From positions 1-53,694 of the IMG/VR virus record IMGVR_UViG_3300026382_000022: DNA of 53,694 nt. The stretch is one strand, 5' to 3'. The position numbers were made by a program, and so were the translations under genes. Positions 24,105-31,455 of the stretch are shown here, piece by piece. Every line of letters starts with the position of its first letter. Position 1 is the first letter of the stretch. The notes below the pieces were generated by a model, which had not been told where the DNA came from, did no database searches, and was given only the letters and a program-made list of their open reading frames with translations. The stretch comes from a virus.

Positions 24105-25425
24105 AATAAAATTTAAAAATCTAGAAAATTGGATAAAAGCATTTAAGATAACTTTCATGTATGCTAATATATTACTTATTCTGATCATTATAACTAACGG
24201 TATGCTCATGTACACTACTGATAAATTAATTTCTAAAACTGTCATATCTGCTATAGATACTTTTTATAGTATAAATGATGAAAAAATTAAAAATAATTTA
24301 TTAGACACATATTTAAAAGATCTTGGTGATACATTTTACATATTATATAAAGATGATAAAGTGGTAAAAAGCAATATAAGTAGTGATCTTTACTATAGTG
24401 AACATACAGATGATCATATTAAAAAATGTATATTTGTTAATAACGATATATATTTAAAAACAAGAACTAAAGATATGGTGCTGTATGTACCAATAGTTTC
24501 TATTAATAAAGATCATTTTATAATAATGATAATATTTTATTTTCTTTTTATAATTTTAATTACTGCAATGTTAAATAAGTTAGTTTTTAAAGAAAGAAAT
24601 AGTTATTTAGAAGCTATAACATCTAAAGAAAGAGAATTACATAGAGAGATATTAACTAACATAGCTCTTAATATTAATCATGAAATGAATAGTCCCTTAT
24701 TAGTAATAAGAAGCATTTTTGATGAAATAAGATATGTGTTACATGAAGAACTTAATAAAAAGAAACAATGTCCGTATAATGACAATGAATGCGTTAGTGA
24801 TTTTGTAGAAGTAATAAATGATGTTTTAAATGATATTGACTTAGGTGAAGATAGTTTAGAATCTATATACAGTATCATAAGACCTTTAGGTGATTATAAG
24901 AGTATCGAATATAGTAATGGTAATAAGAACTTCTATATGCTAATACAATCTGCCATAAATATGATTAAATATAATAAATCTTATTTAATAAATGATATAG
25001 CTATAGATGAAACATTAGAAAAATATTCTTTATACCATGATAATGGTATGACTAATGGAACATTCTTAACTATGGTTATCAACCATATAAAAAATAGTTT
25101 AGAAGCTAATGCTGACAAACTTAAATTCTATATACAAAAAATAGATGAAAAATATATTTATTTAGCTATAGAAGATAATGGTAACGGTATACCAAAAAAA
25201 ATAGTTAAAGATATATTTAATGTTAACATAACCAGTAAAGCTGATATTAGTAAATACGAACGAGGTGTTGGTATGTATATTAATAAAATTTTACTTAAAG
25301 AAAAATATGATGGTGATGTTTGGGTTGAATATACTGAAACTAATAAAGGAACTATATTTATATTAAAAATTAGATATGAACCTTTTAAATACTACAATGA
25401 TGGTGTAAACCATATTAAAAAATAA
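24085..25425 (+). CDS. Membrane sensor histidine kinase
   Basis: 446 residues, TTG start at 24085 with AAAGGA 7 nt before it. The two transmembrane helices (about 20-43 and 144-164) enclose a ~100-residue periplasmic sensor domain (about 44-143). A short juxtamembrane coil leads to the H-box 'LNINHEMNSPLLVI' with phospho-acceptor His199. ATPase motifs follow: N-box 'VINHIKNSLEA' (Asn333, Asn337), G1 'EDNGNGIP' (Asp364) and G2 'RGVGMYI' (Gly394, Gly396). It is thus a complete, apparently active HATPase kinase. The linker between the H- and N-boxes carries a Cys-x9-Cys insertion. It is the last gene of the operon, next to a cognate-looking receiver. Kinases in phage genomes are rare, and a full pair is rarer. 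The sensed signal is unknown. Confidence 0.88.
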   Translation: MKNILNKIKFKNLENWIKAFKITFMYANILLILIIITNGMLMYTTDKLISKTVISAIDTFYSINDEKIKNNLLDTYLKDLGDTFYILYKDDKVVKSNISSDLYYSEHTDDHIKKCIFVNNDIYLKTRTKDMVLYVPIVSINKDHFIIMIIFYFLFIILITAMLNKLVFKERNSYLEAITSKERELHREILTNIALNINHEMNSPLLVIRSIFDEIRYVLHEELNKKKQCPYNDNECVSDFVEVINDVLNDIDLGEDSLESIYSIIRPLGDYKSIEYSNGNKNFYMLIQSAINMIKYNKSYLINDIAIDETLEKYSLYHDNGMTNGTFLTMVINHIKNSLEANADKLKFYIQKIDEKYIYLAIEDNGNGIPKKIVKDIFNVNITSKADISKYERGVGMYINKILLKEKYDGDVWVEYTETNKGTIFILKIRYEPFKYYNDGVNHIKK

Positions 25426-25427
25426 CA

Positions 25428-25459
25428 TATACTAAGTAGCATATTAGCTACTTAGTATA
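25428..25459. terminator. Bidirectional hairpin between kinase and RNA polymerase genes
   Basis: A perfect 13-bp stem (TATACTAAGTAGC) has loop ATATTA. It separates the plus-strand kinase operon from the end of the minus-strand beta gene, so it can terminate both. Confidence 0.78.
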
Positions 25460-25464
25460 GTTAA

Positions 25465-27606
25465 TTAATCTTCTTTACTGTATACTATTTCAATACCAGA
25501 GGCATTGAAAATACTTTCTACTAACTTAAGACCAACATCACCACCATAAGGTAGTTTATTCCTATCAATAATAGTATCTATATTAGTAGGAGTATCTGAT
25601 CTAAGTATCGTGTTATAGATAGTCTCATGTGTTTTAGGACTACTAGCTCTATCTTTAAGTTCAGCAATAGCTTTACGACCACCATAGGCAGCTATTAACC
25701 TAACCTCAGTTTCACCAAGAACCCTAGTAGCACTATTTTTATAGTTTATATTTGGTCTATCGAATTTAGATACACCAACTGGTAACCCGTAATGGTTTGC
25801 TTTAGCTGATGCTGCTGATAAAAAGTTATCTGCATTTTTAGATAAACATATCATATACAATGGTGCTATCAGTATATCCTCTAGAGAAGTTTTAACTGTA
25901 CCATCAATATTAAATAGTAATTTACCTATCTTAGGTGCATAGATACTATTGTGTATTTCTGTAACAATACTATAAGCCTTTTTCTCATTAGATACTTTAT
26001 AATAGATATAGAATTCTTTTTCTATAATCTCTAAAAGTATAGTTCTTTTAACTTCTAATGAATTAACCGCAGAATAAGCTTCATATTGTTCATTACCAAT
26101 AATTCTTAATAAACCTAGAATATGGTCGAATAAAGTATTAATAGTATTATCATTAGCATTTTCTACTAATTCAATATTACTAATATTATCTTTATTATTA
26201 CCAATTAATGTTGTTTTAACATGGTGTTGTATTTCTCTAGAAGTTGCTGAGAAATATTGTATATATAATTTAGCTAAGTTCATACGACCAATAGTAGATG
26301 TACTATCTGCTATAATATCTGCTCTATTACCATATTCATCTATAGGCATCTGATCATCTGGTAATATACTAACAATAACACCTTTACCACCATTAAGACA
26401 ACTTAATTTAAGTCCTTTCTTACCTTTAATAACATGTTCCACAACAAATGTTACACGGAAAAGATCTAATTCTTGCTTCTTAAAAGTTTTCTTTAGCTTA
26501 ACTCCTTCTTTATTAACCATAGCATATGCCTCTACCATAAGTCTTGAAAGTTTTTCACTTGTAGGTAATTGCCAGTTACGAACTCTGTGATAATGTTCTT
26601 TCTGAACTTTTTCATAAACGTCTATCAATTTTTCATAATAGTTGATTAAACTTTTATTATATTTCTCAGCTATCTCATTAACACCTGTGTATATAGATTT
26701 TTTAAATCTATCGTTAGTATGTACTATTATGTCTACTACTTTACCTTTAGGATGTTTAGTATAGAAAGGTTTATCAAACACACTATCATATTCTAGAACA
26801 TCTTTCTTAGATATAAGTGCTGGTGCTAGTTCTGTATTATATTTTCTTAAAGCTATAATAACACCATCTTCATTAACATACTCACCTATCTCTGGAAATG
26901 GTTTATAATTATCCTCATCACCATATAAGTTTAAAGGAAAACTATCTGAACCATATTCAATAGTTATCGTTTCAAATGTTTTATGTTCTAGCTTTTCAGC
27001 ATATGATTCGGATATAACAAAACCATCTTCAGCAACCTCAGGCATAGTCATTAAAGCCAAGTTAGCATTTAATCCAAACCCGAATCCGTTATTTTCTTTA
27101 ACTGATGGTGAAGTAGCTAATACAGTTCCTGCTGGGATTACATAACCAGGTACTAATGATTCTAATAGTTCATAATTCCATTTATATTTAAAACCATAAT
27201 TTTGATGTATATTAAATTTATATGGTACTGAATAATAATCTATCTCCCCTGTAATTAAATCTTCATAAACTATAACTATTTCAGCTATAGCGTTAACTTC
27301 ATCAGCAGAAATACCACTATATCTATCTATAACAGCGATCACTCTAGAATCATGCTCAGCTTTAACATTCCATACATTATCAGCTAGTTGTCTCTCTAAC
27401 CCAGTTTGTACTATTGGTTCTTCACCATGCTCTAGTGTTACTGTTTGTGATAAATGTGCTGCCATCATAACATTTCTAGATGCACTATTATAATTAGTAA
27501 ATGGGTTAATAGCATGTATAGATAATAACTCCTCTTGTACTGGTAATCCTTCTAACTCTTTTTCTCTATCGAAAATATTTCCTGTCACTGGTATATTATA
27601 ACTCAT
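25465..27606 (-). CDS. Phage multisubunit RNA polymerase, beta C-terminal part
   Basis: 713 residues, ATG 27606 with GAGGAAAT upstream. Key beta features are in order. 'NYNSASRNVMMAAHLSQTV' (about 38-56) matches the bacterial 'HNQSPRNTYQCAMGKQA' segment. Glu193-Asp194 in 'AEDGFVISE' match the Glu-Asp of the beta active-site region. Lys400 and Lys408 in 'LKLSCLNGGKGV' are spaced 8 apart like the two catalytic lysines. 'DIIADSTSTIGRMNLAKL' (about 430-446) matches 'DIVLNPLGVPSRMNIGQI'. The C-terminus 'ETEVRLIAAYGGRKAIAEL' matches the beta clamp end. The N-terminal half of beta is not in the window. It forms a two-gene unit with the small upstream gene. Confidence 0.88.
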   Translation of the reverse strand: MSYNIPVTGNIFDREKELEGLPVQEELLSIHAINPFTNYNSASRNVMMAAHLSQTVTLEHGEEPIVQTGLERQLADNVWNVKAEHDSRVIAVIDRYSGISADEVNAIAEIVIVYEDLITGEIDYYSVPYKFNIHQNYGFKYKWNYELLESLVPGYVIPAGTVLATSPSVKENNGFGFGLNANLALMTMPEVAEDGFVISESYAEKLEHKTFETITIEYGSDSFPLNLYGDEDNYKPFPEIGEYVNEDGVIIALRKYNTELAPALISKKDVLEYDSVFDKPFYTKHPKGKVVDIIVHTNDRFKKSIYTGVNEIAEKYNKSLINYYEKLIDVYEKVQKEHYHRVRNWQLPTSEKLSRLMVEAYAMVNKEGVKLKKTFKKQELDLFRVTFVVEHVIKGKKGLKLSCLNGGKGVIVSILPDDQMPIDEYGNRADIIADSTSTIGRMNLAKLYIQYFSATSREIQHHVKTTLIGNNKDNISNIELVENANDNTINTLFDHILGLLRIIGNEQYEAYSAVNSLEVKRTILLEIIEKEFYIYYKVSNEKKAYSIVTEIHNSIYAPKIGKLLFNIDGTVKTSLEDILIAPLYMICLSKNADNFLSAASAKANHYGLPVGVSKFDRPNINYKNSATRVLGETEVRLIAAYGGRKAIAELKDRASSPKTHETIYNTILRSDTPTNIDTIIDRNKLPYGGDVGLKLVESIFNASGIEIVYSKED

Positions 27607-27919
27607 GTTTCATTTCCTCTAATTTTGATATTATTAACAATGCTAAATCATCTATAGTTTTTTCACTATATTTCCTAATTACTTTATTAGTGTTACCATA
27701 CGGGTTGTTAGACTCATTTCCCAGTAATAGTAAATCTTTGTTACCATAATGTACATTCACATACCTATAGTTACCTCCTGTTATTTTGTAATTAAACATT
27801 TCATTACCTAATGTTTTTGAATAATGTTGATTAAGATATTCAACTACATCAATAGCCTGTGTTACTAATAGTTCCCAATATGGTGATTCTATTACTCTTT
27901 GTTCCTCTGGTGACCACAT
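27596..27919 (-). CDS. Small protein co-transcribed with RNA polymerase beta
   Basis: 107 residues, ATG 27919 after AAGGAAA; it overlaps the beta gene by 11 nt. It is a mixed alpha/beta protein with an aromatic-rich centre ('NYRYVNVHYGNKDLLLLG') and a helical, charged C-terminus. The coupling suggests an accessory factor of the polymerase or a chaperone for it. It does not resemble sigma or omega subunits. Function unknown. Confidence 0.6.
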   Translation of the reverse strand: MWSPEEQRVIESPYWELLVTQAIDVVEYLNQHYSKTLGNEMFNYKITGGNYRYVNVHYGNKDLLLLGNESNNPYGNTNKVIRKYSEKTIDDLALLIISKLEEMKHEL

Positions 27920-27982
27920 ATAATTTCCTTTTTTTAAAATTTAATTTAATGTATGAATAGTGAACATTATTCCCATCATATT

Positions 27983-28009
27983 AATTAAGTGATATATGTT
28001 TATATTTTC
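27983..28009 (-). promoter_or_regulatory. Conserved promoter element (minus strand)
   Basis: On the minus strand: ATATAAACATATATCACTTA. It shares the CATATATCACT core with the copy at 22843 and lies 64 nt upstream of the small gene that leads the RNA polymerase beta unit. A plus-strand gene begins 21 nt to its right, so a role on both strands cannot be excluded. Confidence 0.5.
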
Positions 28010-28029
28010 ACCCAAATTAAAGGACCAAC

Positions 28030-28341
28030 ATGATAACTGATATGATTAAGAATAATGAAATAAATAAAAAACTTATAAGTGATTGGTATAACTCTATAGA
28101 TGTAATATTACATAATAGTGATATTAAGACAATCAATATACCAGGTAACATTGGTGATAAATATAAAGGTGATCTATATGGGTTATTTTTAGAATTAGGT
28201 ATAGCTCCAGAATATATTTATCCACATATTTTAGCTAATGGATATGTTAATAGTCAAGATTATAATGGTAAAAAATTAGATATGGTTATTTTAGATAATA
28301 TGGTATTAAAAAATTATTTAAATTATTTTAAATCTGAATAA
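28030..28341 (+). CDS. Hypothetical small protein
   Basis: 103 residues, ATG 28030 with AAAGGA 7 nt upstream. No signal peptide, membrane helix or known motif. The central 'INIPGNIGDKYKGDLYGLF' followed by 'GIAPEYIYPHILANGYVNS' resembles a small globular domain seen in phage proteins that carry a 'GY' loop. It is bounded by a promoter-like element on the left and a 34-bp palindrome on the right, so it is a one-gene unit. Function unknown. Confidence 0.6.
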   Translation: MITDMIKNNEINKKLISDWYNSIDVILHNSDIKTINIPGNIGDKYKGDLYGLFLELGIAPEYIYPHILANGYVNSQDYNGKKLDMVILDNMVLKNYLNYFKSE

Positions 28342-28342
28342 C

Positions 28343-28376
28343 AACACTAGTAGAACTTATAAGTTCTACTAGTGTT
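28343..28376. terminator. 34-bp perfect palindrome between convergent genes
   Basis: A perfect 17-bp inverted repeat with no spacer; the apex is CTTATAAG. It starts right after the stop codon at 28341 and overlaps the stop of the GGDEF gene. Suited to termination on both strands. Confidence 0.75.
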
Positions 28377-28875
28377 AACTACGTCTATCAAATTCTTGTT
28401 TCTTATACCACTTTGCTTTTTCAGAAGATAATTTTTTACTAATATAAATCATAAGATCATCTTTAGTTTCATAATCTTTTAAATTAGCTATAGCAAAAAC
28501 ACACTGATCTATTTCATCAATATTTGGTTTATCTTTAGTAAATATAGCAAACTCATCACCGCCTATACGAAAATAATCACCCTTAGGAAATTGTTTTTTA
28601 ATTTCATTGGCTACATTAATTATTAGTTTATCGCCAGCAGTATAACCAAATTTATTATTTGTATAATGTAATCTATTAATATCAACTATAGTTAAATAGA
28701 TATCTTCAGTACTATTGTTATAATCTATAAATGCTAATTCATAATCTCTTCTTAATAACAATCCTGTTAATAAGTCATATTTATAAATTTCTAGTTGTTT
28801 TTCTAAATAATTTATTTTCTTTTTTAATAAGCTATTCTCTTCTGTGAGTAACGTGGACATATTAGTGATCTTCAT
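28375..28875 (-). CDS. GGDEF-domain protein (diguanylate cyclase-like)
   Basis: 166 residues. ATG 28875 has AGGA 6 nt upstream; the longer frame (to 28902) lacks one. A coiled-coil helix (about 8-32) leads into the domain, which starts with Asp-x-Leu-Thr-Gly (34-38). Asp65 ('TIVDIN') is the metal ligand. Asn73 and Asp82 ('TNNKFGYTAGD') match the guanine-binding pair of known cyclases. The signature 'RIGGDEFAIF' (103-112) is intact. The usual inhibitory Arg-x-x-Asp site is absent (Pro-Lys-Gly-Asp). The domain is cut short after about 150, so activity is uncertain. If active it would make c-di-GMP and alter host motility or biofilm state. It lies 3 kb from the two-component operon. Confidence 0.82.
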   Translation of the reverse strand: MKITNMSTLLTEENSLLKKKINYLEKQLEIYKYDLLTGLLLRRDYELAFIDYNNSTEDIYLTIVDINRLHYTNNKFGYTAGDKLIINVANEIKKQFPKGDYFRIGGDEFAIFTKDKPNIDEIDQCVFAIANLKDYETKDDLMIYISKKLSSEKAKWYKKQEFDRRS

Positions 28876-28933
28876 TTTTATTCCTAGTTTGTATATATTC
28901 AATTAATTTAATGTTAAAAAAAAAAGGATACTT

Positions 28934-29674
28934 ATGTTATATACCTCTTATATGGGTAATTTAAAAAATATTAAAGAAAAGAAAATAGCTATAATGCGTT
29001 TTTTACCAGATTGGAGTAAACCATATATAGACTCTAATTATATTAAATTAGCACCTAGTAAAGACTTATTAACAAAATATAAAGATAAAATAGTGAACTA
29101 TGAAGAATTTAAATTAAAATATTTAGAAGAAATTAAAGATATTGATATTAAAAAACTTTATAAGAAATTTAAAAATACTACATTGTTATGCACTTGTAAA
29201 CCTGGTATTGGTTGTCATAGACATATATTAGCAGAACACTTAATAAACAATGGTTATATGGTTAAAGAAAAAGATATAGATCGTGTACTTAAAAATATTA
29301 AAGTTAAAATATTTAAAAAGGTAACACCGAATACTGTAAATAAAAATAAAGATATCTATTTTCTATACACCGATAGTTTATTAAAAGAAAAGAAAAATCA
29401 TTTTAGAGATTTAGATAACACATTACCTATTACGATTAAAAGAAGTGATAAGAACGTGTATAACAGATTTTTAAATGATAGTGAGTATCATAGTAGTATT
29501 TTAGAGAAAGATGTCTATATGGTACTTCTAAAAGCCATACAGGGATATGTTATAGGTATATCTGAAGATTTCTTTAATACAGATTTAAAAGATCTAAGAG
29601 ATCATGCTCCATTATTATATATAATGGTGTATACAAGAATAAGAAATAAAATAGAAAATAAAAAAATATACTAG
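28934..29674 (+). CDS. DUF488-domain protein with C-terminal extension
   Basis: 246 residues, ATG 28934 with AAGGA upstream. Residues 1-105 match the DUF488 family, including the terminal 'LLCTCKPGIGCHRHILAEHL' element with Cys86, Cys88 and Cys94-His95-Arg96. A ~140-residue extension follows that I do not recognise; it has a short helical, Lys-rich linker and a globular end ('VYMVLLKAIQGYVIGIS'). DUF488 proteins are of poorly known function and occur in many phages and bacteria, sometimes in defence or stress loci. The gene is alone on its strand and is closed by a perfect palindrome. Its place next to GGDEF and two-component genes suggests an accessory or host-takeover role. Confidence 0.68.
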   Translation: MLYTSYMGNLKNIKEKKIAIMRFLPDWSKPYIDSNYIKLAPSKDLLTKYKDKIVNYEEFKLKYLEEIKDIDIKKLYKKFKNTTLLCTCKPGIGCHRHILAEHLINNGYMVKEKDIDRVLKNIKVKIFKKVTPNTVNKNKDIYFLYTDSLLKEKKNHFRDLDNTLPITIKRSDKNVYNRFLNDSEYHSSILEKDVYMVLLKAIQGYVIGISEDFFNTDLKDLRDHAPLLYIMVYTRIRNKIENKKIY

Positions 29675-29706
29675 ATAACTAACCAACTTATAAGTTGGTT
29701 AGTTAT
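29675..29706. terminator. 32-bp perfect palindrome
   Basis: A perfect 16-bp inverted repeat with no spacer and apex CTTATAAG. It directly follows the stop of the DUF488 gene and precedes the end of the minus-strand gene at 29709, so it can act on both strands. Confidence 0.75.
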
Positions 29707-29708
29707 AC

Positions 29709-29960
29709 TTACAATGACTCAATGAGCTCATCAACTTTTTTATCATAGTATTTTTTAATTTCTTCTTTGGACATGTTTGTTAAATCAACATCATCAGTTG
29801 TAACTACACCACCATCTTTAGGTCCATATACAGTGTATTCTAGTTCATCATTAGAATTAATGAATATTTCAACTACACGATCTTTTAATTTAACTACTAA
29901 ATCATCATCGAGAACATCTACATCATTAACTTTTACTATTTCACTTTTTTCTACTTCCAT
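29709..29960 (-). CDS. Small acidic protein
   Basis: 83 residues, ATG 29960 after AAAGGA. It is very acidic (about 25 Asp/Glu residues). A Val/Asp-rich first half ('VNDVDVLDDDLVVKLKD') and a beta hairpin precede a C-terminal helix. No cysteines, membrane helix or known motif. Acidic small phage proteins often bind and inhibit host enzymes or mimic DNA, but no specific function can be proposed. Hairpins on both sides make it a single-gene unit. Confidence 0.6.
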   Translation of the reverse strand: MEVEKSEIVKVNDVDVLDDDLVVKLKDRVVEIFINSNDELEYTVYGPKDGGVVTTDDVDLTNMSKEEIKKYYDKKVDELIESL

Positions 29961-29987
29961 TTTATTTCCTTTATTAATATACTAGCC

Positions 29988-30015
29988 TACTCCATACCTT
30001 ATAAGGTATGAAGTA
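29988..30015 (-). terminator. Hairpin with CTTATAAG apex
   Basis: A 9-bp perfect stem (CATACCTTA / TAAGGTATG) extended by 4 bp after one mismatch. It lies between the end of the Gln-rich gene and the start of the acidic gene, and most likely ends the former. Confidence 0.65.
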
Positions 30016-30033
30016 ATGCGCTATCTGTATGCA

Positions 30034-31446
30034 CTATCTAAATCTATTTATACCACTAGGTCTAACTTGTTGTGGTTGTTGCTGATACATAGGTTGTTGT
30101 TGATACATAGGTTGTTGTTGCATCATAGGTTGCTGCATCATAGGCTGTTGCATCATAGGTTGCTGCATCATAGGTTGTTGTTGCATCATAGGTTGTTGTC
30201 TATTAACACCCATTGGTTGCGCTTGTTGTACCTGTTGTTGATATACAGGTTGCACCATTTGTTGTGGTTGCATTTGTGGCATTTGTTGTTGCACTGGTTG
30301 CACAGGAACACCACCACCATATAATAGTTTTTGCTCTAATGTTAACTCAGGAGGCTGTACTGCTTGTTGTGGTTGTGCTGTTTGTTGTTGTACCACTTGT
30401 TGTTGTCCCACAGGAGCTTGTTGTGTTACAGTTTTAACATCTTTAGTCATAGCATTAGCTAATGCTTGGTTAGTATTAGCATTATTAGCTGTAGCTTTCA
30501 TACGGTTAATATCTAAGTCACTAGGGATAGTTAAAAGTTCTGAAGAGAATTTAGATAACTCATTAAGTTCTTTTTGTGCTATTTTAAGATTAAACTTATT
30601 TTCATCAACAGTTTTCTCATCCACAAATTTTAGTAACTTTAATAGCGTGTTGAATCTATTAGCTACTTTAAGGAATAATGTAAATAGTGCTATGAATCCA
30701 GGAGACTCATTGTCATTACTACCTACAGTGATAGTGTTGTTTTCATCCATATCTTTAAAAACATATTTATAAAGAACTTTGAACACTTTGATATCTTTAG
30801 GTCTTAATCTAAAACCAGAAATCTTAGTTTCTTTATCAGCTTCTTCTAACGCTTCTAATAACGGGAATGTTAGCACTGCTAATCTGTTATATTTAACTCC
30901 TTTATAGTTACCAGTCTTTTTAAGATACAGTTTAACTAGTTTAGGATTAACAGATGACTCAAACGATTTAGCATATAGTTTAACCCAAGTATCTATAGAT
31001 TTAGGATCTATAATTTCTTTAGTTCTACCATTATCAGCTACGGATAAGCTAGAGATAAATTTATTCAACTCTAGAGGAGTTTTAGTTTGTAGCTCTTTTT
31101 TCATACCTAGTTCTAAAAGAAGTTCACCTATAGCCGAAAATGCATGTGCTATTTTAGCTTCAACTATATCTTTAGTTTTCTTTAAAGAAACTGTATCTCC
31201 TTTAATAACATCCTCATTAAGAGGATTATATAAAACTTTAGTAGTTTTAAGTTCACCATTTTCATCTGGTTCATTAAGAGTATCGATGTGTTCTTTTAGT
31301 GGTAACACCATTGGTTTACCATTAACTGTGAATAGTACAGATTTACCATTACCTGGATCAATCTTTATATAACCTTCTTCATCATACTCAATACCTAGTG
31401 ATGTTAAAACATCTTTATAAAAATCTATTAAATTATTATGTTGCAT
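30034..31446 (-). CDS. Virion or scaffold-type protein with Gln/Met-rich C-terminus
   Basis: 470 residues, ATG 31446 after AAGGAAA. Residues 1-325 form a helical globular part without known motif. Residues 345-460 are low complexity, Gln/Pro/Met-rich, with a tandem Gln-Gln-Pro-Met-Met/Tyr pattern in about nine units. The last ten residues (Arg-Pro-Ser-Gly-Ile-Asn-Arg-Phe-Arg) are conserved-looking, and a similar Met-Gly-Val-Asn-Arg stretch occurs near residue 400. Such tails are prion-like and favour multivalent binding or condensates. It is the last of three genes in a unit driven by the element at 34485. A role in capsid assembly or in a phage compartment is possible; neither is shown. Confidence 0.62.
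   Translation of the reverse strand: MQHNNLIDFYKDVLTSLGIEYDEEGYIKIDPGNGKSVLFTVNGKPMVLPLKEHIDTLNEPDENGELKTTKVLYNPLNEDVIKGDTVSLKKTKDIVEAKIAHAFSAIGELLLELGMKKELQTKTPLELNKFISSLSVADNGRTKEIIDPKSIDTWVKLYAKSFESSVNPKLVKLYLKKTGNYKGVKYNRLAVLTFPLLEALEEADKETKISGFRLRPKDIKVFKVLYKYVFKDMDENNTITVGSNDNESPGFIALFTLFLKVANRFNTLLKLLKFVDEKTVDENKFNLKIAQKELNELSKFSSELLTIPSDLDINRMKATANNANTNQALANAMTKDVKTVTQQAPVGQQQVVQQQTAQPQQAVQPPELTLEQKLLYGGGVPVQPVQQQMPQMQPQQMVQPVYQQQVQQAQPMGVNRQQPMMQQQPMMQQPMMQQPMMQQPMMQQQPMYQQQPMYQQQPQQVRPSGINRFR
30061..30210 (-). repeat. Tandem Gln/Met coding repeat
   Basis: Short in-frame units of TTGTTGcatcat type encode repeated Pro-Met-Met-Gln-Gln and Pro-Met-Tyr-Gln-Gln. The copies are nearly identical, so length variation by slippage is likely. 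Confidence 0.8.
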
Positions 31447-31455
31447 TTCATTTCC

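Noticed and set aside
30016-30437. Plus-strand frames of 102 and 74 codons, Leu/His- and Val-rich
   Set aside because: Antisense shadows of the Gln-rich repeat; composition explained by the complementary repeats.
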